64,000 bases of DNA, from the NCBI GenBank assembly GCA_037349105.1, contig JAYJMM010000066.1:1213501-1277500 (forward strand), written 5' to 3'. Below, in pieces: positions 15,001 through 27,087 of the stretch (within the stretch, counting starts at the first letter, position 1; each line of letters begins with the position of its first letter). The DNA is from Limnomonas spitsbergensis (taxonomy: Eukaryota > Chlorophyta > Chlorophyceae > Chlamydomonadales). The translations under genes and the position numbers were made by a program. The notes under the pieces were generated by a model. That model did no database searches and was not told the DNA's origin. It was given only the letters and a program-made list of their open reading frames with translations.

Positions 15001-18000
15001 AAGCTATTGGAAGCATGTTCTGTCAGTAAATGGATGCAGGATCTGTAAGTAATGGATACATGTTCTGCAATTAAATTGGTGCAAGATATGTGAGTTAATG
15101 GAAGCATGTTAAGTAAGTAAATGGAGGCAAGATCTGAAAGTAATGGATACATGTTATGCAATTAAATTGGGGCAATATCTGTAAGTTATTGGAGGCAGGT
15201 TAAGTAAGTAAATGGAGGCAAGATCTGTAAGTAATGAAGGCATGATCTGTAAGCTAATAAGGGCAAATACTGTAAGTTAATGGAGGCAAGATATGTAAGT
15301 AAATGGAGGCTGGTTCATTAATTCAATGTAGACAGTATATGTAAGTTAATGGAGGCATGTTCTGTCAGTAAATGGATGCATGATCTGTAAGTAATGGAAG
15401 CAGGTTCTGCAATTAAATTGGGGCAAGATATGCAATATATTGGAGGCAAGTTTAGTACGTAAATGGAGGCAAGATCTGTAAGTAATGGATACATGTTATG
15501 CAATTAAATTGGGGGAAGTTATGTAAGTTATTGGAGGCAGGTTAAGTAAGTAAATGGAGGCAAGATCTGTAAGTAATGGAGGCATGATATGTAAGATAAT
15601 AAAGGCAAATACAGTAAGTTAATGGAGGCAAGATATGTAAGTAAATGGAGGTTGGTTCAGTAATTCAATGGAGACATGATCTGTAATTTAATGGAGGCAT
15701 GTTCTGTCAGTAAATGGATGCATGATCTGTAAGTAATGGATACCGGTTATGCAATTAAATTGGGGCAAGATATGTAAGTTTTTGGAGGCAGGTTAAGTAA
15801 GTAAATGGAGGCAAGATCTGTAAGTAATGGAGGCCTGATATGTAAAATAATAAAGGCAAATACTGTAAGTTAATAGAGGCAAGATATGTAAGTAAATGGA
15901 GGATGGTTCAATAATGAAATGGAGGCAAGATCTGTAATTTAATGGAGGCATGTTCTGTCAGTAAATGGATGCAAGATCTGTAAGTAATGGATACCGGTTC
16001 TGCAATTACATTGGGGCAAGATATGTAATCTATTGGAGGCAAGTTTAGTAAGTAAATGGAGGCAAGATCTGTAAGTAATGGAGGCATGATATGTAAGATC
16101 ATAAGGGCAAATACTGTAAGTTAATGGAGGCAAGATATGTAAGTAAATGGAGGCTGGTTCAGTAATTTAATGGAGACAGGATATGTAAGTTAATGGAGGC
16201 ATGTTTTGTCAGTAAATGGATGCATGATCTGTAAGTAATGGATACATGTTCTTCAATTACATTGGGGCAAGATATGTAATCTATTGGAGGCAAGTTTAGT
16301 ACGTAAATGGAGGCAAGATCTGTAAGTAATGGATACATGTTATGCAATTAAATTGGTGCAAGATATGTAAGTTAATGGAGGCATGTTAAGTAAGTAAATG
16401 GAGGCAAGATCTGTAAGTAATGGAGGCATGATATGTAAGATAATAAAGGCAAATACAGTACGTTAATGGAGGCAAGATATGTAAGTAAATGGAGGCTGGT
16501 TCAGTAATTCAATGGAGACATGATCTGTAATTTAATGGAGGCATGTTCTGTCAGTAAATGGATGCATGATCTGTAAGTAATGGATACCGGTTATGCAATT
16601 AAATTGGGGCAAGATCTGTAAGTTTTTGGAGGCAGGTTAAGTAAGTAAATGGAGGCAAGATCTGTAAGTAATGGAGGCATGATATGTAAGATAATAAAGG
16701 CAAATAATGTAAGTTAATGGAGGCAAGATATGTAAGTAAATGGAGGCTGGTTCAGTAATTCAATGGAGAAAGTATATGTAAGTTAATGGAGGCATGTTCT
16801 GTCAGTAAATGGATGCATGATCTGTAAGTAATGGATACCGGTTATGCAATTAAATTGGGGCAAGATATGTAATCAATTGGAGGCAAGTTTAGTAAGTAAA
16901 TGGAGGCAAGATCTGTAAGTAATGGAGGCATGATATGTAAGATAATAAAGGCAAATACTTTAAGTAAATGGAGGCAAGATATGTAAGTAAATGAAGGCTG
17001 GTTCAATAATTAAATGGAGGCAAGATCTGTAAGTAATGGATACATGTTCTGCAATTAAATTGGGGCAAGTTCTGTAAGTTAATGGAGACAAGTTAAATAA
17101 GTAAATGGATACAGGTTATGCAATTAAATTGAGGCAAGATCTGTAAGCTATTGGAAGCATGTTCTGTCAGTAAATGGATGCAGGATCTGTAAGTAATGGA
17201 TACATGTTCTGCAATTAAATTGGTGCAAGATATGTGAGTTAATGGAAGCATGTTTAGTAAGTAAATGGAGGCAAGATCTGAAAGTAATGGATACATGTTA
17301 TGCAATTAAATTGGGGCAATATCTGTAAGTTATTGGAGGCAGGTTAAGTAAGTAAATGGAGGCAAGATCTGTAAGTAATGAAGGCATGATTTGTAAGCTA
17401 ATAAGGGCAAATACTGTAAGTTAATGGAGGCAAGATATGTAAGTAAATGGAGGCTGGTTCATTAATTCAATGTAGACAGTATATGTAAGTTAATGGAGGC
17501 ATGTTCTGTCAGTAAATGGATGCATGATCTGTAAGTAATGGAAGCAGGTTCTGCAATTAAATTGGGGCAAGATATGCAATATATTGGAGGCAAGTTTAGT
17601 ACGTAAATGGAGGCAAGATCTGTAAGTAATGGATACATGTTATGCAATTAAATTGGGGGAAGTTATGTAAGTTATTGGAGGCAGGTTAAGTAAGTAAATG
17701 GAGGCAAGATCTGTAAGTAATGGAGGCATGATATGTAAGATAATAAAGGCAAATACAGTAAGTTAATGGAGGCAAGATATGTAAGTAAATGGAGGTTGGT
17801 TCAGTAATTCAATGGAGACATGATCTGTAATTTAATGGAGGCATGTTCTGTCAGTAAATGGATGCATGATCTGTAAGTAATGGATACCGGTTATGCAATT
17901 AAATTGGGGCAAGATATGTAATCAATTGGAGGCAGGTTAAGTAAGTAAATGGAGGCAAGATCTGTAAGTAATGGAGGCCTGATATGTAACATAATAAAGG

Positions 18001-21000
18001 CAAATACTGTAAGTTAATGGAGGCAAGATATGTAAGTAAATGGAGGATGGTTCAATAATGAAATGGAGGCAAGATCTGTAAGTTAATGGAGGCATGTTTT
18101 GTCAGTAAATGGATGCATGATATGTAAGTAATGGATACATGTTCTGCAATTACATTGGGGCAAGATATGTAATCTATTGGAGGCAAGTTTAGTAAGTAAA
18201 TAGAGGCAAGATCTGTAAGTAATGGATACATGTTCTGCAATTAAATTGGTGCAAGATATGTAAGTTAATGGAGGCATGTTAAGTAAGTAAATGGAGGCAA
18301 GATCGGTAAGTAATGGATACATGTTCTGCAATTAAATTGGGGCAATATCTGTAAGTTAATGGAGACAAGTTAAGTAAGTAAATGGAGGCAATATCTGTAA
18401 GTAATGGAGGCATGATATGTAAGCTAATAAAGGCAAATACTGTAAGTTAATGCAACCAAGATATGTAAGTAAATGGAGGCTGGTTCAGTAATTCAATGGA
18501 GACATGATCTGTAATTCAATGGAGGCGTGTTCTGACAGTAAATGGATGCAGGATCTGTAAGTAATGGATACATGTTATGCAATTAAATTGGGGCAATATC
18601 TGTAAGTTATTGGAGGCATGTTAAGTAAGTAAATGGATGCAAGATCTGTAAGTAATGGAGGCATGATATGTAAGATAATAAAGGCAAATACTGTAAGTTA
18701 ATGGAGGCAAGATATGTAAGTAAATGGAGGCTGGTTCAGTAATTCAATGGAGACATGATCTGTAATTTAATGGAGGCATGTTCTGTCAGTAAATGGAGGC
18801 AAGATGTGTAAGTAATGGATACATGTTCTGCAATTAAATTGGGGCAAGTTCTGTAAGTTAATGGAGACAAGTTAAGTAAGTAAATGGATACAGGTTATGC
18901 AATTAAATTGAGGCAAGATCTGTAAGCTATTGGAGGCATGTTCTGTCAGTAAATTGATGCAGGATCTGTAAGTAATGGATACATGTTCTGCAATTAAATT
19001 GGTGCAAGATATATAAGTTAATGGAAGCATGTTAAGTAAGTAAATGGAGGCAAGATCTGTAAGTAATGGATACATGTTCTGCAATTAAATTGGGGCAATA
19101 TCTGTAAGTTAATGGATACAAGTTAAGTAAGTAAATTGAGGCAAGATCTGTAAGTAATGGAGGCATGATCTGTAAGCTAATAAGGGCAAATACTGTAAGT
19201 TAATGAAAACAAGATATGTAAGTAAATGGAGGCTGGTTCAGTAATTCAATGGAGACATGATCTGTAATTCAATGGAGGCGTGTTCTGTCAGTAAATGGAT
19301 GCAGGATCTGTAAGTAATGGATACCGGTTATGCAATTAAATTGGGGCAAGATCTGTAAGTTATTGGAGGCAGGTTAAGTAAGTAAATGGAGGCAAGATCT
19401 GTAAGTAATGGAGGCATGATATGTAAGATAATAAAGGCAAATACTGTAAGTTAATGGAGGCAAGATATATAAGTAAATGGAGGCTGGTTCAGTAATTCAA
19501 TGGAGACAGTATATGTAAGTTGATGGAGGCATGTTCTGTCAGTAAATGGATGCATGATCTGTAAGTAATGGATACCGGTTATGCAATTAAATTGGGGCAA
19601 GATATGTAATCTATTGGAGGCAAGTTTAGTAAGTAAATGGAGGCAAGATCTGTAAGTAATGGAGGCATGATATGTAAGATAATAAAGGCAAATACTTTAA
19701 GTTAATGGAGGCAAGATATGTAAGTAAATGAAGGCTGGTTCAATAATTAAATGGAGGCAAGATCTGTAAGTAATGGATACATGTTCTGCAATTAAATTGG
19801 GGCAAGTTCTGTAAGTTAATGGAGACAAGTTAAATAAGTAAATGGATACAGGTTATGCAATTAAATTGAGGCAAGATCTGTAAGCTATTGGAGGCATGTT
19901 CTGTCAGTAAATGGATGCAGGATCTGTAAGTAATGGATACATGTTCTGCAATTATATTGGTGCAAGATATGTGAGTTAATGGAAGCATGTTAAGTAAGTA
20001 AATGGAGGCAAGATCTGAAAGTAATGGATACATGTTATGCAATTAAATTGGGGCAATATCTGTAAGTTATTGGAGGCAGGTTAAGTAAGTAAATGGAGGC
20101 AAGATCTGTAAGTAATGAAGGCATGATCTGTAAGCTAATAAGGGCAAATACTGTAAGTTAATGGAGGCAAGATATGTAAGTAAATGGAGGCTGGTTCATT
20201 AATTCAATGTAGACAGTATATGTAAGTTAATGGAGGCATGTTCTGTCAGTAAATGGATGCATGATCTGTAAGTAATGGAAGCAGGTTCTGCAATTAAATT
20301 GGGGCAAGATATGCAATATATTGGAGGCAAGTTTAGTACGTAAATGGAGGCAAGATCTGTAAGTAATGGATACATGTTATGCAATTAAATTGGGGGAAGT
20401 TATGTAAGTTATTGGAGGCAGGTTAAGTAAGTAAATGGAGGCAAGATCTGTAAGTAATGGAGGCATGATATGTAAGATAATAAAGGCAAATACAGTAAGT
20501 TAATGGAGGCAAGATATGTAAGTAAATGGAGGTTGGTTCAGTAATTCAATGGAGACATGATCTGTAATTTAATGGAGGCATGTTCTGTCAGTAAATGGAT
20601 GCATGATGTGTAAGTAATGGATACCGGTTATGCAATTAAATTGGGGCAAGATATGTAAGTTTTTGGAGGCAGGTTAAGTAAGTAAATGGAGGCAAGATCT
20701 GTAAGTAATGGAGGCCTGATATGTAAGATAATAAAGGCAAATACTGTAAGTTAATGGAGGCAAGATATGTAAGTAAATGGAGGATGGTTCAATAATGAAA
20801 TGGAGGCAAGATCTGTAATTTAATGGAGGCATGTTCTGTCAGTAAATGGATGCAAGATCTGTAAGTAATGGATACCGGTTCTGCAATTACATTGGGGCAA
20901 GATATGTAATCTATTGGAGGCAAGTTTAGTAAGTAAATGGAGGCAAGATCTGTAAGTAATGGAGGCATGATATGTAAGATAATAAGGGCAAATACTGTAA

Positions 21001-22036
21001 GTTAATGGAGGCAAGATATGTAAGTAAATGGAGGCTGGTTCAGTAATTTAATGGAGACAGGATATGTAAGTTAATGGAGGCATGTTTTGTCAGTAAATGG
21101 ATGCATGATCTGTAAGTAATGGATACATGTTCTTCAATTACATTGGGGCAAGATATGTAATCTATTGGAGGCAAGTTTAGTACGTAAATGGAGGCAAGAT
21201 CTGTAAGTAATGGATACATGTTATGCAATTAAATTGGTGCAAGATATGTAAGTTAATGGAGGCATGTTAAGTAAGTAAATGGAGGCAAGATCTGTAAGTA
21301 ATGGAGGCATGATATGTAAGATAATAAAGGCAAATACAGTACGTTAATGGAGGCAAGATATGTAAGTAAATGGAGGCTGGTTCAGTAATTCAATGGAGAC
21401 ATGATCTGTAATTTAATGGAGGCATGTTCTGTCAGTAAATGGATGCATGATCTGTAAGTAATGGATACCGGTTATGCAATTAAATTGGGGCAAGATCTGT
21501 AAGTTTTTGGAGGCAGGTTAAGTAAGTAAATGGAGGCAAGATCTGTAAGTAATGGAGGCATGATATGTAAGATAATAAAGGCAAATAATGTAAGTTAATG
21601 GAGGCAAGATATGTAAGTAAATGGAGGCTGGTTCAGTAATTCAATGGAGACAGTATATGTAAGTTAATGGAGGCATGTTCTGTCAGTAAATGGATGCATG
21701 ATCTGTAAGTAATGGATACCGGTTATGCAATTAAATTGGGGCAAGATATGTAATCAATTGGAGGCAAGTTTAGTAAGTAAATGGAGGCAAGATCTGTAAG
21801 TAATGGAGGCATGATATGTAAGATAATAAAGGCAAATACTTTAAGTTAATGGAGGCAAGATATGTAAGTAAATGAAGGCTGGTTCAATAATTAAATGGAG
21901 GCAAGATCTGTAAGTAATGGATACATGTTCTGCAATTAAATTGGGGCAAGTTCTGTAAGTTAATGGAGACAAGTTAAATAAGTAAATGGATACAGGTTAT
22001 GCAATTAAATTGAGGCAAGATCTGTAAGCTATTGGA
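1..22036. repeat. 22-23 bp satellite array with nested higher-order repeats
   Basis: The whole stretch is built of diverged 22-23 bp monomers close to GTAAGTAAATGGAGGCAAGA plus TCT. Roughly 950 monomers fit. Variants follow each other in a fixed order of about 11 monomers (~250 bp), visible as the recurring GATAATAAAGGCAAATAC monomer. Longer blocks also recur, such as a 1528-bp period between about 4.7 and 9.2 kb. The array starts before the window and stops abruptly at about 22036, where unique GC-richer sequence begins. Minus-strand open frames of 60-82 codons in it are by-products of the repeat. Many monomers contain the 5' splice consensus GTAAGT and a BglII site, AGATCT. No gene is seen inside. 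Confidence 0.97.
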
Positions 22037-23215
22037 GGGTGGATTTATGAATGGCAGCAGGGGCCCTGGGGGAAATCCAGCGGTGTCGACTTTCTTCATT
22101 GTTACAACGCCCAGCACCCTTCCCACAAGCAATATTGAATATATGGACATGGAGATTACGATTATGATATTAAGCTACAGTCTTGCAAGTGCCACTTTGT
22201 CAGTACGTACTGCCCTCGCCGAGGGCAGTTTGGTGGGTTTCGGCTTCGAGGCAACATGGTTGTAATTTAATATAGTAAATCAGGATATGGATAAATCTTT
22301 GATGCCGAAGGTGTCGTTGGCATCGGCTTCAGGGAGTATGGATGGGAGTCCTACGTCGCTGTCCGGAACTTTGCAGGAATTAGGCCCCGACACTAAGCAA
22401 ACATGTCTCGACCATTAGAATCATCATGAAGTTATCTACTAAGCACGATTATGTCCACAGTGAACATCACGGGACCTAAGTTGAAGAGTCGCATTTGCCA
22501 GAAACGAAATATGTCACAGTGCGCTAGGAAGTGGCGTCATCTTGTATGTGCGGAGAGTGCTCTTAAATGTATTGGTGTTGGATTCAAGGTCAAATGCACT
22601 GGCCATCCTTTTTAGCTGATATGAAGGCTGACAAGCAGGGGGACCCCAGCCTGCTGACAAGTCGTCGCAGGTTTGTTTTCATACCGTGACGTCATATTGC
22701 ACGTCCATAACAAGTTGAGACATGGGCGTGGGACGAGAACGCCAGTTCAAGGCGCAGCGACATGCTTAAGTCTAGTTGTCAGAGCGGCATGCCTATGATT
22801 ATCTGAAATCTTGATGTTTGTGGCCTTGGCTTGGCACGTATGTGAACCTTCGTTACCTCAGTGGGCCTTAAGATGCATGTGACTGAAACAAGTGCATGCA
22901 GCTATGGCCACATCCCATGTCAAACAGATATTTTTCATGACCTCAAAATACGGTAGTCCCAACTACTATGAAACAAAGCTTGCCTCCCCATGCAAGGCAT
23001 GCTCCTCCTCCAAAAAAAAATCATGGTTGCGGCCGGAAAGCCGCTGGGTTGTTACGTTGCATGCCAGGGTCCGGCAGGTAGCATGGACTAGGAGTGACAC
23101 CAAACATAGGAGTGCGTAAAAGCCACATCAGGGTGGACAAGAGAGACATAACTGGACACAAGAGCCGGCGCAACAAAAGCCGCAGCCGTAGCGATGCGAG
23201 CCAGCAAGATCAGTG
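22037..23215. other. Unique sequence with no recognised gene
   Basis: This is mixed-composition unique sequence between the satellite and a 13-bp minisatellite. Short plus-strand frames at 22032-22265 and 22892-23119 have no recognisable domain, no convincing splice context and no repeat signature. I see no RNA gene. It may be intergenic DNA downstream of the large minus-strand gene. Confidence 0.5.
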
Positions 23216-23221
23216 CCAAGC

Positions 23222-23600
23222 GGGCTCAAGAAAGCGGCCTCCCCAAAACGGCCTCCCAAAGCGGCCTCCCAAAGCATACTCCCAAAAGCGGCATCCGAAA
23301 GCGGCCTGGCCCAAGAGCGGCCTCGTGAAAGCAGCCTCCCAAAGCGGCCTCCCAAATCAACCTCCCGAGAGAAGGCTCCCAAAGCGGGCTCCCAAAGCGG
23401 CCTCCCAAAGCGGCCTTCCGAAGCATGCTCTTAAAAACGGCATCCGAAAGTTGCCTTCCGCAGTAGCCTCCCAAAGTGGCCCCCAAAGTGGCCTCCCTAA
23501 AGCGGCCTCACATAACGGCCTCCCAAAGCAGCACCCACAGCGGCCTCTTCAAACCGGCCTCACACAGCGGCCGCCCGAATGCAGCATCTTTAAGCGGCGA
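23222..23600. repeat. Degenerate ~13-bp minisatellite (AGCGGCCTCCCAA type)
   Basis: Imperfect copies of AAGCGGCCTCCCA follow one another for about 380 bp, with many substitutions and single-base length changes. The repeat keeps several frames open (plus 23094-23708, minus 23128-23486), giving Ser/Gly/Leu/Pro/Lys-rich translations. With more than one frame open and no recognisable domain, I do not call a gene. Confidence 0.85.
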
Positions 23601-23609
23601 CCACGTGGA

Positions 23610-23900
23610 GGACGCGATGCATACTTGTTTTCAAAGCCCAGCGTGATTAATGAACTTGGGGAGCGGGGATGGGCACATCTTCCCAACGGTGATGGAGACT
23701 TTTTTTAGTTGCACCGCCGGGGTAGGCTTGGTTGGGATGCCCTGACCTTTGTGGAAGATGTGGTAGATCTCTTTGAGGCATAGACATTTTCAGAGGTTGG
23801 AACTTTCTTTGTATTTTTGCAGCCTTAATTGTTCTGTCCCTTAAATTTACTACCACTTATCCTGCTTTCTTTGTCCCGCCCGGCCCTTGAGGTTTTTAGT
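23610..23900. repeat. Dispersed repeat, copy 1
   Basis: This segment is clearly related to 56225-56535 in the same orientation. Shared blocks include GGGAGCGGGGAT, GGTTGG followed by GATGCCCTG, TTTGTGGAAGA followed by GTGGTAGAT, and GAGGC followed by TAGAC and TTTTCA. The copies lie about 32.6 kb apart and differ at many sites, so this is an old dispersed element rather than a recent local duplication. I see no open frame for a transposase or reverse transcriptase. It could be a non-autonomous element or the 3' end of a retroelement. Confidence 0.75.
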
Positions 23901-24160
23901 TAGGCGCCCCCAAACATGTCACTGCCTGGAAATAATGTTGTCACTGTATGGAAATAAACCGGTCACTCGTGTTAAACCCCCTGCTTGTCCAGAGGCTGAA
24001 AACGCACTACGACTACATTTTTTGGGTGTACACTCCGCCCTCATGCACTCCTGTCAGCCAGACACCTTCGCCAACACGCCCCTCAAGGCCAACTTCAAGA
24101 AGCACTACGTGGCATGGACAGTTCAGGAGTTGTCTCAGCAGATGCGAGCATGTCTGTCAT

Positions 24161-24530
24161 GTGTTCTTATTTCGATCTCAGCTGATGGTCTTCTGGTTTC
24201 CCTCACCTGTCCACCCCTTTGATTTCGATCTCTGTTCTGACATGTGCTCTTATTTCGATCGCAGCTGATGGTCTTCTAGTTTCACTCTCTCACCTGACCA
24301 GCCCTCTGATTTCAATCTCTGTTCTGACTCGTGTTCTTATTTCTATCTCAGCTGATGGTCTACTGGTTTCGCTCTTTCACCTGTCCAGCCCTCTGATTTC
24401 GATCTCTGTCCTGACATGTGTTCTTATTTCGATCTCAGTTGATGGTCTTCTGGTTTCGCTCTCTCATCTATCCAGCCCTCTGTTTTCGATCTATGTTCTG
24501 ACATGTGTTCTCATTCTCTTCTGATCTGCT
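24161..24530. repeat. 87-bp tandem repeat, about four copies
   Basis: Copies begin near 24161, 24244, 24331, 24418 and 24505 (last one partial) at GTGTTCTTATTTCGATCTCA. Spacings are 83, 87, 87 and 87 bp. Because 87 is a multiple of three, the plus strand reads as a 29-residue hydrophobic repeat over 24219-24524, but there is no independent sign of coding. It lies just beyond the stop codon of the minus-strand protease at 24659, so it may be in that gene's 3' flank. Confidence 0.85.
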
Positions 24531-24658
24531 CCCTTCAGGCGTCCCATCTGTTGAGTTTTAACTTCATAAAAATCAAGTTGTGAAAGCCCTTTCGATAGCC
24601 AAATAACGCAAGCCTCAGCCCAGAAATATCCCTCAACTGACAACAACATGACTAGGTC

Positions 24659-27087
24659 TCACACAGGAATCTTACAACACACTAGTTGTGTTAGAATTTC
24701 TCGCCGGATCCGGTTGATATCGCGCTGGCCGAAGTTGAAGGTCGTTGAGCCCGTGCCAAGCAAAGCAGCGAACCTAGTGGGTACAAACGCACAAATGTTT
24801 CTAGATATTCACAATTTGCAATATTAACGCAACGACTTAGTTCAATATCATACACGACAAAATGCTAATTTGGCTGACTACATGAGCTGATGCTTGCTCG
24901 CATGAATAGCATGAACCGACCTCTCATCTCCATGCCTAGCTCTCTAGATGCATGAACTGCCCTATTTGTGCCATTATCATGCCGAAGGCCCAGTTAATAT
25001 GTACAAAAATACGTTGTGGTCAGAATTAACTCACTTTAAGCAGAAGACCCCACAATCCACTCCATTGGTTTGCCGTGGGACCTTCGGGAAGTTTCGTTGC
25101 CACTTCGACGTGTCAACCACCTCGCCACCTTTTGTCTTGTGTTCCTCCTTCATCCACCTTGCCAAGCTTTCCAATACTTCCTTGTCCCGCGATGAAGGCT
25201 TGCCAGAAAGCTGTCATCAACAAATCATGCAACACATTCAATGCTTTAGTAATAATTTAACCCATTCAAATAATCGAGCATTCAGGTTGCAAGTACATAT
25301 ATTTGTGTAATTTGTGTGCATGAGGGCGAATCTGCAAACCCTGAACCTGTCATTCCTAACCTGCAAACCCTGAATCTGCAAACCCTGAACCTGCAAACCC
25401 TGAACCTGAAAACCCTAAACCTGGAAACCCTGAACCTGCAAACCCTGAACCTGCAAACCCTGAACCTGCAAACCCTGAACCTGCAAACCCTGAACCTGCA
25501 AACCCTGAACCTGCAAACCCTGCACCTGCAAAACCTGAACCTGCAAACCCTGAACCTGCAAACCCTGAACCTGCAAACCCTGAACCTGTCAACCCTGAAC
25601 CTGCAAACCCTGAACATGCAAACCCTGAACTTGCAAATCTTGAACCGGTTAACCCTGAACCTGTCAACCCTGAACCTGCAAACCCTGAACCTGCAAACCC
25701 TGAACATGCAAACCCTGAACTTGCATGAGGGCGGACCCAACATAGACATGCGGTAAACAAGAGGGTGTACTCACACTCCTGTTTGAGTTGTACAAGGATA
25801 ACGTCTCTTGTTTCTGGTCTATCTCTGCCACCGTCCAATGGGTTTGGGAGTTGTTGATAAAGAAAACGAGCTTCTCAACCTTGAGAATGTCTAATTCCAC
25901 CTGCAAAAAAATAGTCACATTCAATCAAGTAGGATTCATGATGCATGATTGCCAGCACATTGTTGTGTCGAACTTTTTTTAAGTATACATGTTTGCATTG
26001 AACAAGACTAGGAACATGAATGCCCGAAGGCGATGCACTTACATGGCCACCCCTTGCGCGTGCTTCGGGTTTGGTCCAATTTTCCACACTTCCGTACTCG
26101 TAATCGACGTAAGAGGGACAGAGCTTTGTGTAAAAAAAACTTGTGAAGAAAGAGATGATGGCAAGCCCCTTAGAAAGTTGTTGTCTTTCCTGTAAACGTA
26201 ATGGGACTAGTATCAAGGACAGCCAAGACATGTAAGAAAAAAATCCAAAAACAGCCAAGCCAGATAGAATCAAGGACAGCCAAGCCAGCCATGCCAGGCA
26301 GAATCAAGGGCAACCAAGCCAAGCCAAACAGAGTGAAGGTCAACCAAGCCAGCCAAGTCAGTTAAGGAAAATAAACTAACTTGGAGGAGCAGTGCGTACA
26401 AATTCACGATGTCGTCGTTCAGCCAACACTCAGACTCCTTATCTATATCAGCGTCAGGTGGGACCTCTTGAAGCCTCTGCAACGTTTTCCTGGTCAAGTC
26501 ATAGTTCTTATAGCGTATTACCAGCTCTGTCTCAGATTTGTCAAGGAATACCCAGTCCGTGACAGCTTCCTCAATGCTCGCAGAGCTCACGCCAGCATCA
26601 AGCATTAAGCTTGCCGCCTCGTTAAGGTACAAAGGGTCCCCTCGCAGCATAATCTGAATCAAAATCTCCGAAGGGGTGCCATCTTGATTCTGGAGGCGCT
26701 GTGCGATTATTGCCGCCTTTCCCTGTCAAACGCAATGGGGACTCCGGCTTCAAATTTATGTAAGTGCTTGTTTAAATAGTTCCAATTCAATTTCTTGTCA
26801 TGCACGTTAACTAGGTCTTTGACTCCCAGTGGTGCACAGAGGTTACCGTGCCGATAGGAACATGATATGCTTTGCCATAACCCTTGTCAAGTTAAATATC
26901 TTGTCGCATTCCTGAATCTGACATCCTACTAGAATACAGTTGGCAATATAAAAACATAGTGTATGTCATATAATACCTGCTGATTCTCCACGATTGGGCT
27001 GTCCAAAATCTCAATTGCTGACCGGGTGTTTAACCTCACTCCCGGCCAAGCGTAACTTCCATCGGAATAACTGGTAATGACCACGTC
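24659..27087 (-). CDS. Ulp1/SENP-like cysteine protease domain (peptidase C48), six exons
   Basis: Ulp1/SENP proteases cut SUMO or related ubiquitin-like tags from proteins, usually in the nucleus. The exons are 27087-26977, 26722-26381, 26189-26043, 25900-25775, 25210-25035 and 24773-24659, 338 residues in all, every junction GT-AG and in phase. The family signature appears in order. WLNDDIVNLYALLLQ ends exon 2, and SFFTSFFYTKL followed by VENWTK is in exon 3. THWTVAEID with the catalytic His is in exon 4, and RQTNGVDCGVF with the oxyanion Gln and nucleophilic Cys is in exon 5. FNFGQRDINRIRREIL in exon 6 is the usual C-terminal helix. Seventeen residues after the His, where Asp is expected, there is Asn (LYNSN). 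The first exon has an in-frame TAG directly upstream of its acceptor, so it must be spliced to something further upstream. The exact substrate is unknown. Confidence 0.92.

Noticed and set aside
1..22036. Dozens of 60-82 codon minus-strand frames (MHNMYPLLTDLAS type)
   Set aside because: They recur with the satellite, overlap one another, have no splice or domain support, and arise because three 23-bp monomers equal 23 codons.
23094..23708. 204-residue plus-strand Ser/Lys/Pro-rich protein
   Set aside because: Most of it is the 13-bp minisatellite and the end lies in the dispersed repeat; opposite-strand frames are equally open.
24219..24524. 101-residue hydrophobic plus-strand protein
   Set aside because: It is just four 87-bp repeats read in frame, without any non-repeat part.
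25317..25733. True telomere or chromosome end
   Set aside because: The unit is a degenerate 15-mer, internal, in an intron between intact exons; only resemblance can be claimed.
25282..25838. Plus and minus frames of 146-160 codons (LQTLN and FRVCR or GSGFA repeats)
   Set aside because: They are products of the 15-bp intronic minisatellite and overlap protease splice sites.
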